Positions 33,695 to 43,200 of a stretch of DNA of 64,000 nt are shown in pieces. Numbering within the stretch: the stretch's first letter is position 1; each line of letters starts with the position of its first letter. Made by a program: the position numbers and the translations under genes. The notes beneath the pieces were generated by a model. That model was given only the letters and a program-made list of their open reading frames with translations, did not search any database and was not told the origin of the DNA. The DNA comes from Solirubrobacter taibaiensis (GTDB lineage: Bacteria; Actinomycetota; Thermoleophilia; Solirubrobacterales; Solirubrobacteraceae), in the NCBI GenBank assembly GCA_027587225.1, contig JAPDDQ010000001.1, positions 62,001-126,000 on the forward strand, given 5' to 3'.

Positions 33695-34817
33695 TGCCGA
33701 GGTAGGTCGGTTCCGCGGCGGCCTCACGGTGCACGCGGAACGTGACCAGCGTGGCCCCGAAGCGCAGCTCGTCGTCGTGCGAAAGCTCCTGGCGCCCATC
33801 GAGCCGGTCGCCGTTGACGTACGACCCGTTGCTCGACTCGTCCCTGACCGCCCAGCGCTCGCCGTCGCACTCCAAGACCGCGTGCAGCCGGGAGATCCGC
33901 TTGTCCCAGAAGATCCACAGGTCAGCCGCGGCCTCGCGACCCACCGTGACCCGAGCCGTGCCCGGCGGCAGCGGGAAGACCTGCAGGCTGCCGGCCTCGT
34001 CCCGGTAGGCGAGCGAAGCCGCGGCGGCGCCGGCGGACGTGGGGACCCAGTCCAGCGATGGCGCCTGCTGCAGGATCTCCGCCTCCAGCTGACGCAGAGA
34101 CGGGTGCGGCTCGATGCCCACCTCCTCGTCGAGCCGGCGCCGGCACTGCTGGTAGGCGGCGAGCGCGTCGCTCTGCCGCGCGCTGCGGTACAGCGCGAGC
34201 ATCAGGTGCGCCCACAGCTGCTCGCGCAGGGGCTCCTCGTCGACGAGCCGCTGCAACTCGGCGATGACCGACGCGTGTGCACCGAGCGCGAGGTCCGCGG
34301 CAATGCGAGCCTCCAGCGTCTCGGCGCGCACCTCGGTCAATCGCGCGGCCTCGGAGGCGATCACCGGCTGATCGCGGAACTCGGTCAGCGCCGTGCCGCG
34401 CCACAACGCCAGCGCCTCGATCAACACTTCGCGGGCGGCGTCGGGCCTTCCATCGCGCAGCAACACCTTCCCCTCGCCGGCCAACCGTTCGAAGCGCTGC
34501 GCATCAACGTCCTCCGGCTCCACGGCCAGGACGTAGCCGGCACCGTCGGACACCAACACCCGTGCCTGCTCGCGCGGCGCGCGGTCGGGCTCGAGGATGC
34601 GTCGTAGGTTGGAGACGTACGCCTGCAGCGACGCGGTGGCCTGCGCCGGCGCCTCGGGCCCCCAGATCTCCTCCACGAGCCGGTGAGCGCTCACCGGCCG
34701 GCCTGGCGTCAGCGCGAGCACCGCCACGATCGCGCGTTGCTTGAGCCCGCCGAGGGCGATCGGGCCTTCCGGGCCGAGGACCTCGAACGACCCCAGGAGG
34801 CGAAACGTCAGGTGCAC
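33681..34817 (-). CDS. SARP-type regulator (OmpR-like HTH + BTAD) with C-terminal FHA domain
   Basis: 378 residues. The DNA-binding winged helix (1-95) has KQRAIVAVLALTPGRPVSAHRLVEEIWG. The BTAD helical domain (100-245) has LWRGTALTEF and QSDALAAYQQCRRRLDEE. The FHA domain (~280-365) has VGREAAADL, ISRLHAVL and SSNGSYVNGDRL, the phosphothreonine-binding residues. EmbR-like proteins have this order. An FHA domain facing a Ser/Thr kinase gene suggests phosphorylation-dependent control, which is inference. GTG 34817 starts directly at HLTFRLLG. Confidence 0.88.
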   Translation of the reverse strand: MHLTFRLLGSFEVLGPEGPIALGGLKQRAIVAVLALTPGRPVSAHRLVEEIWGPEAPAQATASLQAYVSNLRRILEPDRAPREQARVLVSDGAGYVLAVEPEDVDAQRFERLAGEGKVLLRDGRPDAAREVLIEALALWRGTALTEFRDQPVIASEAARLTEVRAETLEARIAADLALGAHASVIAELQRLVDEEPLREQLWAHLMLALYRSARQSDALAAYQQCRRRLDEEVGIEPHPSLRQLEAEILQQAPSLDWVPTSAGAAAASLAYRDEAGSLQVFPLPPGTARVTVGREAAADLWIFWDKRISRLHAVLECDGERWAVRDESSNGSYVNGDRLDGRQELSHDDELRFGATLVTFRVHREAAAEPTYLGTNAP

Positions 34818-34859
34818 TCGCGCAACTGTATGTGGACGCGCTGTGAGAGGGTGCCCGCC

Positions 34860-36005
34860 ATGCAATTCATGCAAGGGTCTGAAAGTCGCTCTCGTCAACA
34901 TCGGCGCATTGCGCTCGCCAGCGCGGCGGTAGCGCTCGCGGCCGGCACGGGCGTCGCGGTCGCGGCCACCACCGGAGAGCCGATCAGCGATGACGCGCCG
35001 ATCGTCGTCAACGACTCGTTCGTCAGCCCGCTCACGGAGCGCTTCGGCGACGTGCGCGTGGGCAAGGGCGTGTTCGTGGCCGGCAACACGATTCTCCGGG
35101 CCGATCCCGGGCACCGCGTGAGCCTCGGGGATGCCACCAACGTGCAGGACAACGTGTCGGTGCTCGCACTCGAGCCGGGCGCCAGGACCGCGACCACCGG
35201 CGCACGCACGAGCCTCGCCCATCAGGCGGAGGTCGTGAACAGCACGATCGGCAAGTTCACGTTCATCGGGTTCCGCGCGCGGATCGTCGATGCCACGCTG
35301 GCGGACGGCGTGTTCGTCGGCCACGGCGCGGTCGTCGACGGCGTGAAGATCCCGAAGGACCGCTTCGTCGCGGTCGGGGCGCACATCACCACCCAGGCGC
35401 AGGCGAACGCGCTGCCGAAGAAGACCGAGGGTGACGCCGACTTCCAGAACGACGTGCTCGAGGTCAACCACGAGTTCGCGGAGGAGTACGCCGACCTCTA
35501 CGAGGACAAGGGCTACGCCGCCGTCACCGGCATCAGCCGCTCGCCCAAGACGACCTTCAACCCGGGCAAGAGCCCGAAGCTCGGCGCGAAGTTCAGCGCA
35601 CAGCCGAGCGCGCGCATCGTCGGTGACGTGCGGATCGGCGACAACTCGAAGGTCGGTCGCCGCACCTCGATCCGCGCTGACGAAGGCTCCCCGATCAGCA
35701 TCGGCGCGAGCGCCGCGATCGAGGACCGCGTCACGTTCCACGCCCTCAAGGGCACGAGCATCAGCATCGGCAGCGGCCTGGACACGGACGACAACGTCGT
35801 CTTCCACGGCCCGCTCACGGTCGGCGACCGGCTGACGATCGACGACGACGCGATCCTGTTCCGCGCGACCGTCGGCAACGATGTGACGCTCGAGGAAGGC
35901 GCCATCGTCGTCGGGCCCGCGACCGGGCTCAAGATCAAGGACGGAACCAAGATCCCGGCCGGCACGGTCATCACCAGCCAGGCGCAGGTGGACGCGCTCG
36001 GCTAG
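34860..36005 (+). CDS. Secreted protein with two left-handed beta-helix (gamma-carbonic-anhydrase-like) domains
   Basis: 381 residues. The signal peptide ends near AVAATTGEP. Two tandem hexapeptide-repeat domains follow (~45-185 and ~245-375). Each has the gamma-carbonic anhydrase RADxG and D/E-D-N/R-V blocks (LRADPGHRVSLGDATNVQDNV; IRADEGSPISIGASAAIEDRV). Histidines occur at AHQAE and GHGAV in the first domain and FHAL and FHGP in the second. Zinc-ligand spacing is only partly conserved, so activity is uncertain. Extracytoplasmic, monocistronic. Confidence 0.75.
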   Translation: MQFMQGSESRSRQHRRIALASAAVALAAGTGVAVAATTGEPISDDAPIVVNDSFVSPLTERFGDVRVGKGVFVAGNTILRADPGHRVSLGDATNVQDNVSVLALEPGARTATTGARTSLAHQAEVVNSTIGKFTFIGFRARIVDATLADGVFVGHGAVVDGVKIPKDRFVAVGAHITTQAQANALPKKTEGDADFQNDVLEVNHEFAEEYADLYEDKGYAAVTGISRSPKTTFNPGKSPKLGAKFSAQPSARIVGDVRIGDNSKVGRRTSIRADEGSPISIGASAAIEDRVTFHALKGTSISIGSGLDTDDNVVFHGPLTVGDRLTIDDDAILFRATVGNDVTLEEGAIVVGPATGLKIKDGTKIPAGTVITSQAQVDALG

Positions 36006-36010
36006 CGAGT

Positions 36011-36037
36011 TGTCACAGGGTGGATGCGAGCGGTGTC
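36011..36037 (+). promoter_or_regulatory. ECF41-type promoter
   Basis: TGTCACA (36011-36017), a 16-bp spacer, then TGTC (36034-36037), 8 bp before the ATG of the decarboxylase-like gene. ECF41 sigma factors recognise TGTCACA at -35 and CGTC at -10. The -35 is exact and the -10 differs in one base. The downstream operon encodes an ECF41 sigma factor, so this is likely autoregulation. Confidence 0.75.
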
Positions 36038-36045
36038 TGGTGCAC

Positions 36046-36627
36046 ATGACCAGCACCCTTCGCATTCCCCCAACCGAGATCACCGGCATCAAGGGCGCGA
36101 TCGTCAAGCGCTTCGCGCGCAAGATGCTCGGTGAGGTCCCCGAGTCGCTCGGCGTCATGTGGAACAACCAGAAGGTCCTGAACTTCGGGTTCGGGCTGGG
36201 CCGCAAGACGCAGAAGTGGGACGCGTGCCCGCAGCAGCTGAAGGCGTTCGCGCACATGGCCGTCGCGAGCTACGTCGGGTGCGCGTTCTGCTTGGACCTC
36301 GGGTACTTCGAGGCCAACAACAAGGGCCTCGACCTGGCCAAGGCGCGCGAGGTCCCGGTGTGGCGGACCTCGGACCGCTTCACGACGCTCGAACGCGAGG
36401 TGATGGAGTACGCCGAGGCGATGAGTGACACGCCGCTGACGGTCACCGACGAGCTCGCCGCGTCGCTGCTCAAGCAGCTCGGAGCGTCCGGTCTGCTCGA
36501 GCTGACGTCGTTCATCGCGCTCGCGAACTTCTACACGCGGTCGAACATCGCGGTCGGCATCGAGTCGTCGGGCCTGGCGGCACGCTGCGAGCTCAAGCCA
36601 CTCGTCGTAGCCTCCGCCGTGGCATGA
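36046..36627 (+). CDS. Carboxymuconolactone decarboxylase/AhpD-like protein
   Basis: 193 residues. The helical AhpD fold carries the redox motif in ASYVGCAFCLDLGYF (C-x-x-C, ~82-85). Proteins of this family (COE partners) are the usual neighbours of ECF41 sigma factors. The exact substrate is unknown; a peroxidatic or redox role is suggested by the CxxC. ATG 36046 is directly behind the ECF41-type promoter. It overlaps the sigma gene by 4 bp (ATGA). Confidence 0.88.
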   Translation: MTSTLRIPPTEITGIKGAIVKRFARKMLGEVPESLGVMWNNQKVLNFGFGLGRKTQKWDACPQQLKAFAHMAVASYVGCAFCLDLGYFEANNKGLDLAKAREVPVWRTSDRFTTLEREVMEYAEAMSDTPLTVTDELAASLLKQLGASGLLELTSFIALANFYTRSNIAVGIESSGLAARCELKPLVVASAVA

Positions 36628-37493
36628 CCGACGATCCGTTCGTCACCCACCGCAGCCTGCTGTTCACGGTCGCGTACGAGCTGCTCGGCTCGGCGGCGGA
36701 CGCCGAAGACGTCGTGCAGGAGACGTGGCTGCGGTGGGACCGGGTCGACCAGAGCGAGATCGAGGACCCGCGGGCGTACCTCGCACGGATCGTCACCCGC
36801 CAGTCCCTCAACCGCCTGCGCACCGTGAAGCGACGGCGCGAGGAGTATGTGGGGGAGTGGCTGCCCGAGCCACTGCTCACCTCGCCCGATGTCGCCGAGG
36901 ACGTCGAGTTCGCCGAGAGCGTCTCGATCGCGATGCTCACCGTGCTGGAGACGCTCAAGCCCGCGGAGCGCGCGGTGTTCGTACTCAAGGAGGTGTTCGA
37001 CTTCGGCTACGACGACATCGCCACCGCGATCGAGAAGTCGCCGGCCGCCACCCGCCAGATCGCCCATCGTGCGCGGGAGCACGTGGCGGCCCGCCGACCA
37101 CGGATCGAGGTGGACCGCAGCGAGCAACAGCGCGTGGTCGACCGCTTCATGGCGGCGATCGAGTCGGGCGAGGTGCAACTCCTGCTCGACGTGCTCGCAC
37201 CCGACATCGTGCTGGTCGCCGACGGCGGCGGTGAGGTCGGCGCGGCGCTGCGCCCGATCCGCGGTCCCAAGACGGTGGCGCGGCTGCTGTCGAACTTCCG
37301 CTCGATCGTGCCGGATGCGCAGGTCTCGTCGATGTGGGTCAACGGCGCGCCCGGCGCGCGGATCGAGCTCGACGGCGCGCTCGACACCGTGATCAGCCTC
37401 GTCGTGGAGAACGGTCGCGTGAGCCGCATCTACTCCATGCGCAATCCGCGCAAGCTCGGCGGGCTCGACGCGGAGGCGAACCTCAGCCGCTAG
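36624..37493 (+). CDS. ECF41-family RNA polymerase sigma factor (SigJ-like)
   Basis: 289 residues. Sigma-70 region 2 (~8-72) has YELLGSAADAEDVVQETWLRW. Region 4 (~105-160) has LKPAERAVFVLKEVFDFGYDDIATAIEKSPAATRQI. A fused SnoaL-like C-terminal domain (~170-285) is the ECF41 hallmark and controls activity in place of an anti-sigma factor. It ends in NPRKLGGL, matching the N-P-[DR]KL motif area of SigJ proteins. It is coupled to the decarboxylase-like gene and probably transcribes its own operon from 36011. Confidence 0.92.
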   Translation: MTDDPFVTHRSLLFTVAYELLGSAADAEDVVQETWLRWDRVDQSEIEDPRAYLARIVTRQSLNRLRTVKRRREEYVGEWLPEPLLTSPDVAEDVEFAESVSIAMLTVLETLKPAERAVFVLKEVFDFGYDDIATAIEKSPAATRQIAHRAREHVAARRPRIEVDRSEQQRVVDRFMAAIESGEVQLLLDVLAPDIVLVADGGGEVGAALRPIRGPKTVARLLSNFRSIVPDAQVSSMWVNGAPGARIELDGALDTVISLVVENGRVSRIYSMRNPRKLGGLDAEANLSR

Positions 37494-37543
37494 ACCCCAC
37501 GCTCAGGGTTGACTGCGCGATCGAGCGGGCGTAGCGTCGGCTC

Positions 37544-37717
37544 ATGCGCGACTCACAGACACGATGGGCGCGACTCGCCGAGCGGCGCCGCGACCGCAAG
37601 CAGCGGCGCGCGTGGCGCCGTGAGCGGCGTCGAGGGCACCGCGTCGACGGCTACGACGCCGCGAACAAGGCCGAGAGCGAGATGATGAGCCACGGCGGGT
37701 TCTTCACCAAGAAGTGA
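37544..37717 (+). CDS. Very basic 57-residue protein
   Basis: From ATG 37544: residues 1-34 are Arg-rich (RRRDRKQRRAWRRERRR), then an acidic/neutral tail NKAESEMMSHGGFFTKK. Stop and next start overlap as TGATG, so it is translationally coupled to the following gene and likely real. No family recognised. A nucleic-acid-binding or ribosome-associated role is possible from charge alone. Confidence 0.6.
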   Translation: MRDSQTRWARLAERRRDRKQRRAWRRERRRGHRVDGYDAANKAESEMMSHGGFFTKK

Positions 37718-38160
37718 TGCGACGCACGCTCATCGTCGCGAATCGCACGGCCGGGACGCCGGACCTGCTGGCCGAGGTCGAGCGGCGGGCCGCGGCGTCG
37801 CTCACGGCGTTCACGCTCCTCATCCCGGAGATCAAGAAGAGCAAGAGCGCCGATTGGACGCTCGAGCAGGCGCTCCAGGCGATCCGTAAGGCCGCCGCGG
37901 GGGAGACCGGGAAGAAGGCAACGCACGTCGAGGGCCGCGTCACTGGGCTCGACCCGCTCGCCTCGATCCGGCAGGCGGTGGCGGACGCGGAGTTTGACGA
38001 CATCCTGATCTCGACACTGCCGGCGAAGCGTTCGCTGTGGCTGCGCACCGACCTGCTGACCGAGGTGCGCAAGCTCGGCGTGCCGGTCGCGGTGTTCACG
38101 CCGCCGGAGGAGGCGAGGATGGGCCTGAAGGACCTGCCGTTCGCGCCCGGCCCGGGCTGA
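37717..38160 (+). CDS. Conserved actinobacterial alpha/beta protein, Usp-like
   Basis: 147 residues. RRTLIVANRTAGTPDLLAEVERRAA and FTLLIPEI, then FDDILISTLPAKRSLWLRTDL and GVPVAVFTP, outline a nucleotide-binding-like alpha/beta fold seen in small actinobacterial proteins related to universal stress proteins. No catalytic motif. Coupled to the basic 57-residue gene upstream. Confidence 0.7.
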   Translation: MRRTLIVANRTAGTPDLLAEVERRAAASLTAFTLLIPEIKKSKSADWTLEQALQAIRKAAAGETGKKATHVEGRVTGLDPLASIRQAVADAEFDDILISTLPAKRSLWLRTDLLTEVRKLGVPVAVFTPPEEARMGLKDLPFAPGPG

Positions 38161-38173
38161 GCATCATTGGGGT

Positions 38174-39043
38174 GTGATCGCCGTAACCACACCCACCGGA
38201 AACGTCGGACGCCACGTCACCGCGATGCTGATCCGGGCGGGGGTCCGCCCGCGCGTGCTGGTCCGCGACGCTGCGAAGCTGGACCACCCCGAGCTCGTCG
38301 ACGCGGTCGAAGTCGACCTCACCGACGCCGACGCCGTGGCCCGCGCCACCGAGGGCGTCGACGCGCTGTACTGGGTCTCGCCCGCGAGCTTCATGTCTCC
38401 GGACCCGCTCGCCGCGTACACCGCCTACGCCGAGGTCGCGGCGGGCGCGATCGAGCACAACGGGATCGCGCGCACGGTCTTCCAGAGCAGCGTCGGGGCG
38501 GAGTTGCGGGAGGGCGCGGGCGAGATCGACGGGCTCGCGGCCACAGAGATCGCGCTGGAGGCGGTGGCGCCGAACATCACCCACCTGCGCTGCGGCTTCT
38601 TCTTCGCCAACCTGCTGTTCCAGGGCGAGGACATCGAAAACGGCACGCTGCCGGTGATCCTGCCGACGGACGCCAAGATCCCGTGGGTCGATCCGCGCGA
38701 CATCGCCGAGGTGGCCACGGGCCGGCTGCTCAACCCGGACTGGAGCGGCCGCCACGTGCAGGCCGTGCACGGGCCGGAAGATCTGAGCTGGGACGACGCC
38801 GCGGCGATCGTCTCCGCCGCGGTCGGGCACGACGTCAACGCCGAGCGGATCCCGGACGAGGCGATGCGCGAGGGGCTCACGCAGGCCGGAATGAACGAGC
38901 AGCAGATCGCCGCGATGATGGGCATGTCCACCGGGCTGCGCGACGGCTTCACGCCGGAGCAGCCGCGCGACGCCACCACGACGACGCCGACCACGCTCAC
39001 GGCGTGGGCCGCTGATCACATTCGTCCAAGACACGACGCGTAA
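38174..39043 (+). CDS. NmrA/SDR-family NAD(P)-binding protein
   Basis: 289 residues. An atypical SDR: TPTGNVGRHVTAMLIRAG is the dinucleotide-binding loop (G-x-x-G-x-x), and VDLTDADAVARATEGVDALYWVSP follows as in NmrA-like quinone or redox sensors. There is no clear Y-x-x-x-K. GTG 38174 starts 13 bp after the previous gene. It probably reduces or senses a small compound. Confidence 0.85.
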   Translation: MIAVTTPTGNVGRHVTAMLIRAGVRPRVLVRDAAKLDHPELVDAVEVDLTDADAVARATEGVDALYWVSPASFMSPDPLAAYTAYAEVAAGAIEHNGIARTVFQSSVGAELREGAGEIDGLAATEIALEAVAPNITHLRCGFFFANLLFQGEDIENGTLPVILPTDAKIPWVDPRDIAEVATGRLLNPDWSGRHVQAVHGPEDLSWDDAAAIVSAAVGHDVNAERIPDEAMREGLTQAGMNEQQIAAMMGMSTGLRDGFTPEQPRDATTTTPTTLTAWAADHIRPRHDA

Positions 39044-39063
39044 GGCTCCGTAGCTTCCTTCCC

Positions 39064-39423
39064 ATGACGAGCATCAGCTTCTTTGAACTGGGCGTCGAGG
39101 ACGCGGAGAAGGGCCGCGCGTTCTACGGCGCCATGTTCGGGTGGGAGTTCGCGACCGGGCCATCCGGCAAGGGCTTCGTGATCGACACGCCCGGTGGCAC
39201 GCCTGGCGGCATGCACCCCGGCGACAAGGGCGCCTGGCCGTACCTGTTCTTCACGGTCGACGACATGGACGCCGCGCTGGCGAAGGTCGTGGAGCTCGGC
39301 GGGACGATCTCCGACGAGTTCCCCGAGGACAGCCCGGAGAACATCCAGCGCTTCGGGCGCTTCAAGTTCTGCAAGGACGACCAGGGCTCGCCGTTCGGCG
39401 TGCACCAGCCGCCGAGCGCATGA
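39064..39423 (+). CDS. VOC/glyoxalase-fold protein
   Basis: 119 residues. A single vicinal-oxygen-chelate module: ISFFELGVEDAEKGRAFYGAMFGWEF opens the first beta-alpha-beta unit, and PYLFFTVDDMDAALAKVVELGG with FGRFKFCKDDQGSPFGVHQP completes the second. Metal ligands cannot be assigned confidently. Just upstream of, and probably co-transcribed with, the AraC gene. Confidence 0.85.
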   Translation: MTSISFFELGVEDAEKGRAFYGAMFGWEFATGPSGKGFVIDTPGGTPGGMHPGDKGAWPYLFFTVDDMDAALAKVVELGGTISDEFPEDSPENIQRFGRFKFCKDDQGSPFGVHQPPSA

Positions 39424-39424
39424 C

Positions 39425-40267
39425 ATGACCCGCGTCGTCCGGCACGCCTCCGAACTGGACCAGTGGGAGATGGCCCACGGCGCGCCGGACCCGCGGCTGA
39501 CCCCGTACGTCCTCAACTACTGCGACTACGACGAGCGCACCGGCAGCTTCGTCCGCCGCCGCGAGCTGCCCGGCGCCCGGGTGGTGGCGATCATGAACCT
39601 GGGGGAGCCGATCCGCGTCCGCGCGCCCGAGGGCGAGTGGGCCGAGCACCGCGACGGCTTCTTCGCCGGCCTGCACGACACGTACGCGATCACCGAGACG
39701 AGCGGCGCCCAGCGCGGCGTGCAGATCGACCTCACGCCGGTCGGCGCGTACCTGCTGCTGCGGCTCCCGATGTACCACCTGACGGGCCGCGTCGTCAGTC
39801 TCGATGACCTGCTCGACCGCCCCGGGCGCGCCCTGCACGAGCAGCTCGCCCACGCCACCGGCTACGAGCAGCGGTTCGACCTGCTCGACGCGTTCTTCCT
39901 CGACCGCCTCGACGACGCGATCTCACCCGTCCCGAGCATCACCCGCGCCCTCACGCGCCTGCACGCCTCCCGCGGCACGGTCGCGATCCAGACCCTCAGC
40001 GACGAGCTCGGCTGCAGCCGCCGCCACCTCAACGACGGCTTCAAGGAGCACGTCGGCGTCTCACCGAAGTTGCTCGCCCGGATCCTGCGCTTCAACCGCG
40101 CCGTCGAGCTCAGCGCGACGTCGCTCGCCTGGGCCGAGGTGTCGCAGACGTGCGGCTACTACGACCAGGCTCACATGATCCGCGACTTCCAGCAGTTCTC
40201 GGGCTATTCGCCGACGGAGTTCGCGCGCCGCCGCCTCCCGGACGGCGGCGGATTCTCGGCCGACTAG
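39425..40267 (+). CDS. AraC-family transcriptional regulator
   Basis: 280 residues. The N-terminal DUF6597-like sensing domain has LTPYVLNYCDYDERTG. The C-terminal double HTH (~185-275) has IQTLSDELGCSRRHLNDGFKEHVGVSPKLLARILRFNRA and SQTCGYYDQAHMIRDFQQFSGYSPTEF, a full AraC signature. It begins 1 bp after the VOC gene stop and may regulate it. Convergent with the giant beta-helix gene (4-bp overlap). Confidence 0.9.
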   Translation: MTRVVRHASELDQWEMAHGAPDPRLTPYVLNYCDYDERTGSFVRRRELPGARVVAIMNLGEPIRVRAPEGEWAEHRDGFFAGLHDTYAITETSGAQRGVQIDLTPVGAYLLLRLPMYHLTGRVVSLDDLLDRPGRALHEQLAHATGYEQRFDLLDAFFLDRLDDAISPVPSITRALTRLHASRGTVAIQTLSDELGCSRRHLNDGFKEHVGVSPKLLARILRFNRAVELSATSLAWAEVSQTCGYYDQAHMIRDFQQFSGYSPTEFARRRLPDGGGFSAD

Positions 40268-43200
40268 CGCGGCTTCGCCAGGTACTTCTTGCCGGCGCGG
40301 ACGACCACGGTCTTCCGGCCGGCCTTCACCGTGACGGTGCCCTCGGTCACGCGCGTGAGCGTCCCCGCGCACGTGTCCTGGACGAGCCAGGTCGTGCCGC
40401 GGACCGTGGCGGCGCTGTACTTGCCCGACGTGCGGAAGGCGCCCTTGCCCTTGCCCCACAGCTTGCGCGACTTCGCCTTCTTGGCGGAGGCGGACGCGCG
40501 CCCCTTCTTCGGGCACGCGGCGAGCGGCTCGGTGAGCGTGAGGTTCGTGACCCCGCCGGCGTAGCTGATCTTGAACAGGCCGTCGTAGAACACGGCGGTC
40601 TCGGCCGGTGCGCCCGCCTTGGGGATCGTGGTGAGCGTCACGCGGCCCTTGCGCGTGTCGATCTCGGTGCCGTACGGCAGCTCCTGGCCGGGCATGAGCG
40701 CGACGAACCGGTTCGTACCCGGCAGCTTGACGAGCACGGTCCCGCCGGCCGTCGTCGCGACCACGTCGATGGCAGGCGTCGGAGCCGGCCCGAGTGGGGG
40801 CGTCGGCGTGGGCGTGGGGGACGTGGTCGGCAGCGGCGTCGGTACCGGCGTCGGGTCGGGTGTGGCCGTGGGCTCGGGTCCGGGCTGTCCGGGTGTCTGC
40901 GCGATCACGGCGTACGCGGCGTCCTCGGACCCCGAGTCGTACGCGACGACGATCCGGAAGCGATCGGCCCGCGTGTACGTGTGGGCGGCGTTGAGCGTGT
41001 ATTCCCAGCCGCCGACGGTGTCGGTGCAGCTGAGGGCCCCCGTGCCCGTGCTGCCGTCGCCCCAGTCGATGGTCGCCTGGTTCGGGCACGCGTCGGCGAG
41101 GCCTGTGAACACGAGCTCCGTCTCCTGGCCCACCACGCCGGTCACGAGCGACGCCGTGTCGAACTCCACCTCGTGGGCGGCCCTGCCCTCCGAGTTGTTC
41201 ACGACGATCTGGACCGCGTACCGGCGCCCGGGCTGGAGGCCCGCCAGCGCATACGTCAGGTCCTGCGGGTCCGTGCCGGAGCCGAAGGACACCGGGGTGC
41301 GCGGGCTGCCGTCGACCACGACCGTGTACGTCGCCGGCGCACCGCCGGCGGAGACCGTGAACCGGAGGTTGGCGGTCGTGTCCGTGCGCGTTGCGACCGA
41401 CAGCTCGTTGACCGATGGCGGCTCGACGCTGCCGTTGAAGTTCGCGGCGACGTTCCGGCTCTCTTCCATGTCCAGCTGGCACACGCTCGTGCCGGTGCAG
41501 GCGTCGGCCCAGCCGTGGAACTGCGCGCCGGAATGCGGGGAGGCGGTGAGTGTCGGCTGGGCGTTCGGCGGCAGCTCGACGCTGCACACGCCCGGGCAGT
41601 CGATCCCGCTCCCGGTGACCCGCCCGCGGCCGGTGACGTTCACCGACAGCACGCGATTGCCCGCCGTGGGGGCCACGACCGTCACGAGCTCGAAGCGACC
41701 CACGTTCTCGTAGGTGATCCGTGCGCGGTAGCGCCCACCCGCCGCGTAGGCGTGCGCCTTCGTCAGCGTGAACGACTGGCTCGGCTGGCAGTCGATCTCC
41801 GTCGCGGGCACCGTCGACGTCTGGCCGTCGCCCCACTCGACCAGCGCCCCCGACGGGCAACCCACGTCGGGGATGCCGCTGTGCGTGACGGTGAGCGGGG
41901 TGCCCGCCGTGCCGGTGAAGCGCTTGAGCGTGTGCACGCTGATGAGCCCGTCGTCCTGGGCGGTCTGGCCGCCCGGCCCGGTCACGACGATCTGCAGCTG
42001 GTGGTCCGCGTCGGGGGTGAGTCCGGTGAGCGTCTGCGTGATCTCGCGCGGCCCGGTGCCCGGGAGCGGCGCCTGCGGCGGGTCGTCGCCGTTGATCCGC
42101 ACCCGGTAGGTCGCGTTCGGGCCGCCCGGGTCGATCGTGAAGCGCAGCGTCGCGTTGTCGTCGCCGACGTCGATGATGCGCAGGTCGCTGATCGTCGGCG
42201 GCGCGTACTGCGTCGTGAACGCCTTCACGACGCCGCGCGCGGTGCCGGAGGCGTTCTCGACCACCGCGCGATAGAAGAGCTGCGTACCCGGCGGCAGGCC
42301 GTACACGAGCTCGCTGCGCATGCCAGACGCCGCCGTGCCGATGCCCGGCGTGCGGACGTCGACCGCGTCGGGCTGGAGGCCCCACTCGAACGAGAGCTTC
42401 CCAGCCTCGCCCGCGAGCCCGACGGTGGCGACGAGGCGCGCCTCGTAGACGCCGATGTCGTCCGCGTTCTCGGTGGCCGCGGACGGCTGGCCGAGCAGCA
42501 CTGCCTCGAAGGCGCCGATGTCGCACAGCCCGTGGCGCGGCTCGCCGCGTTGGTCGGCGGCGGTGCAGTCCTGCGCCGGCACCTTGTCGATCGCCGGGCT
42601 GCCGTTCAGTAGCGCCATCGTCTGGGTGGCGCCTCCGTTGGGGTTGACCGGCGCGAGCCGCGCGGGCTGACCGACGACCTTCGTGGCCGCGGTCAGGCCG
42701 CAGCTGTTGTCCTCGTCGAGGTTGTGGCCGAGGTCGGAACTGACGGCCACGACCGCCCCGAACTGTCCGGCCGGAGCGCAGCCCGAGGCGAGAATCGAGT
42801 TCTGCACGCTCGTCACGCCGCTTTCACGCAGCAGGCCGCCGCGGACGTTGTCCGCGATCGTGACGTTGCGTAGCGTGAGGTCGCCGCCCGCATTGGCGAT
42901 GCCGCCGCCGATCGTGTTGGACTGGCCGTTGCTCGTCACGGTCGTGTTCTCGAGCAGCATCGTGCCGCCGTTGACGTACACGGCGCCGCGCGCCGACGAC
43001 GTGTTGACGTGCACCGTCACCCGGTTCCCGGTGACCGTCCCGCTGCGCGAGAACAGGGCCCCGCCGTAGGCCGCGCCGTTGCTGTGGAACTCGACGTCGG
43101 AGAGCGCGAGCGTGCTGGTGTTGCTCACCGCACCGCCGACCGGGCTGTTCTGGTTGCCCTCGAAGATCACGCGCTGGAGCGTGAGCGCGCCGGTGTTGTA

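Noticed and set aside
34818..36257. N-terminal extension of the SARP-FHA frame
   Set aside because: Antisense to the gamma-carbonic-anhydrase-like gene. The HTH begins naturally at GTG 34817.
40150..42612. 820-codon plus-strand open frame
   Set aside because: Antisense to the beta-helix protein; Arg/Ala/Asp-rich with no motif.
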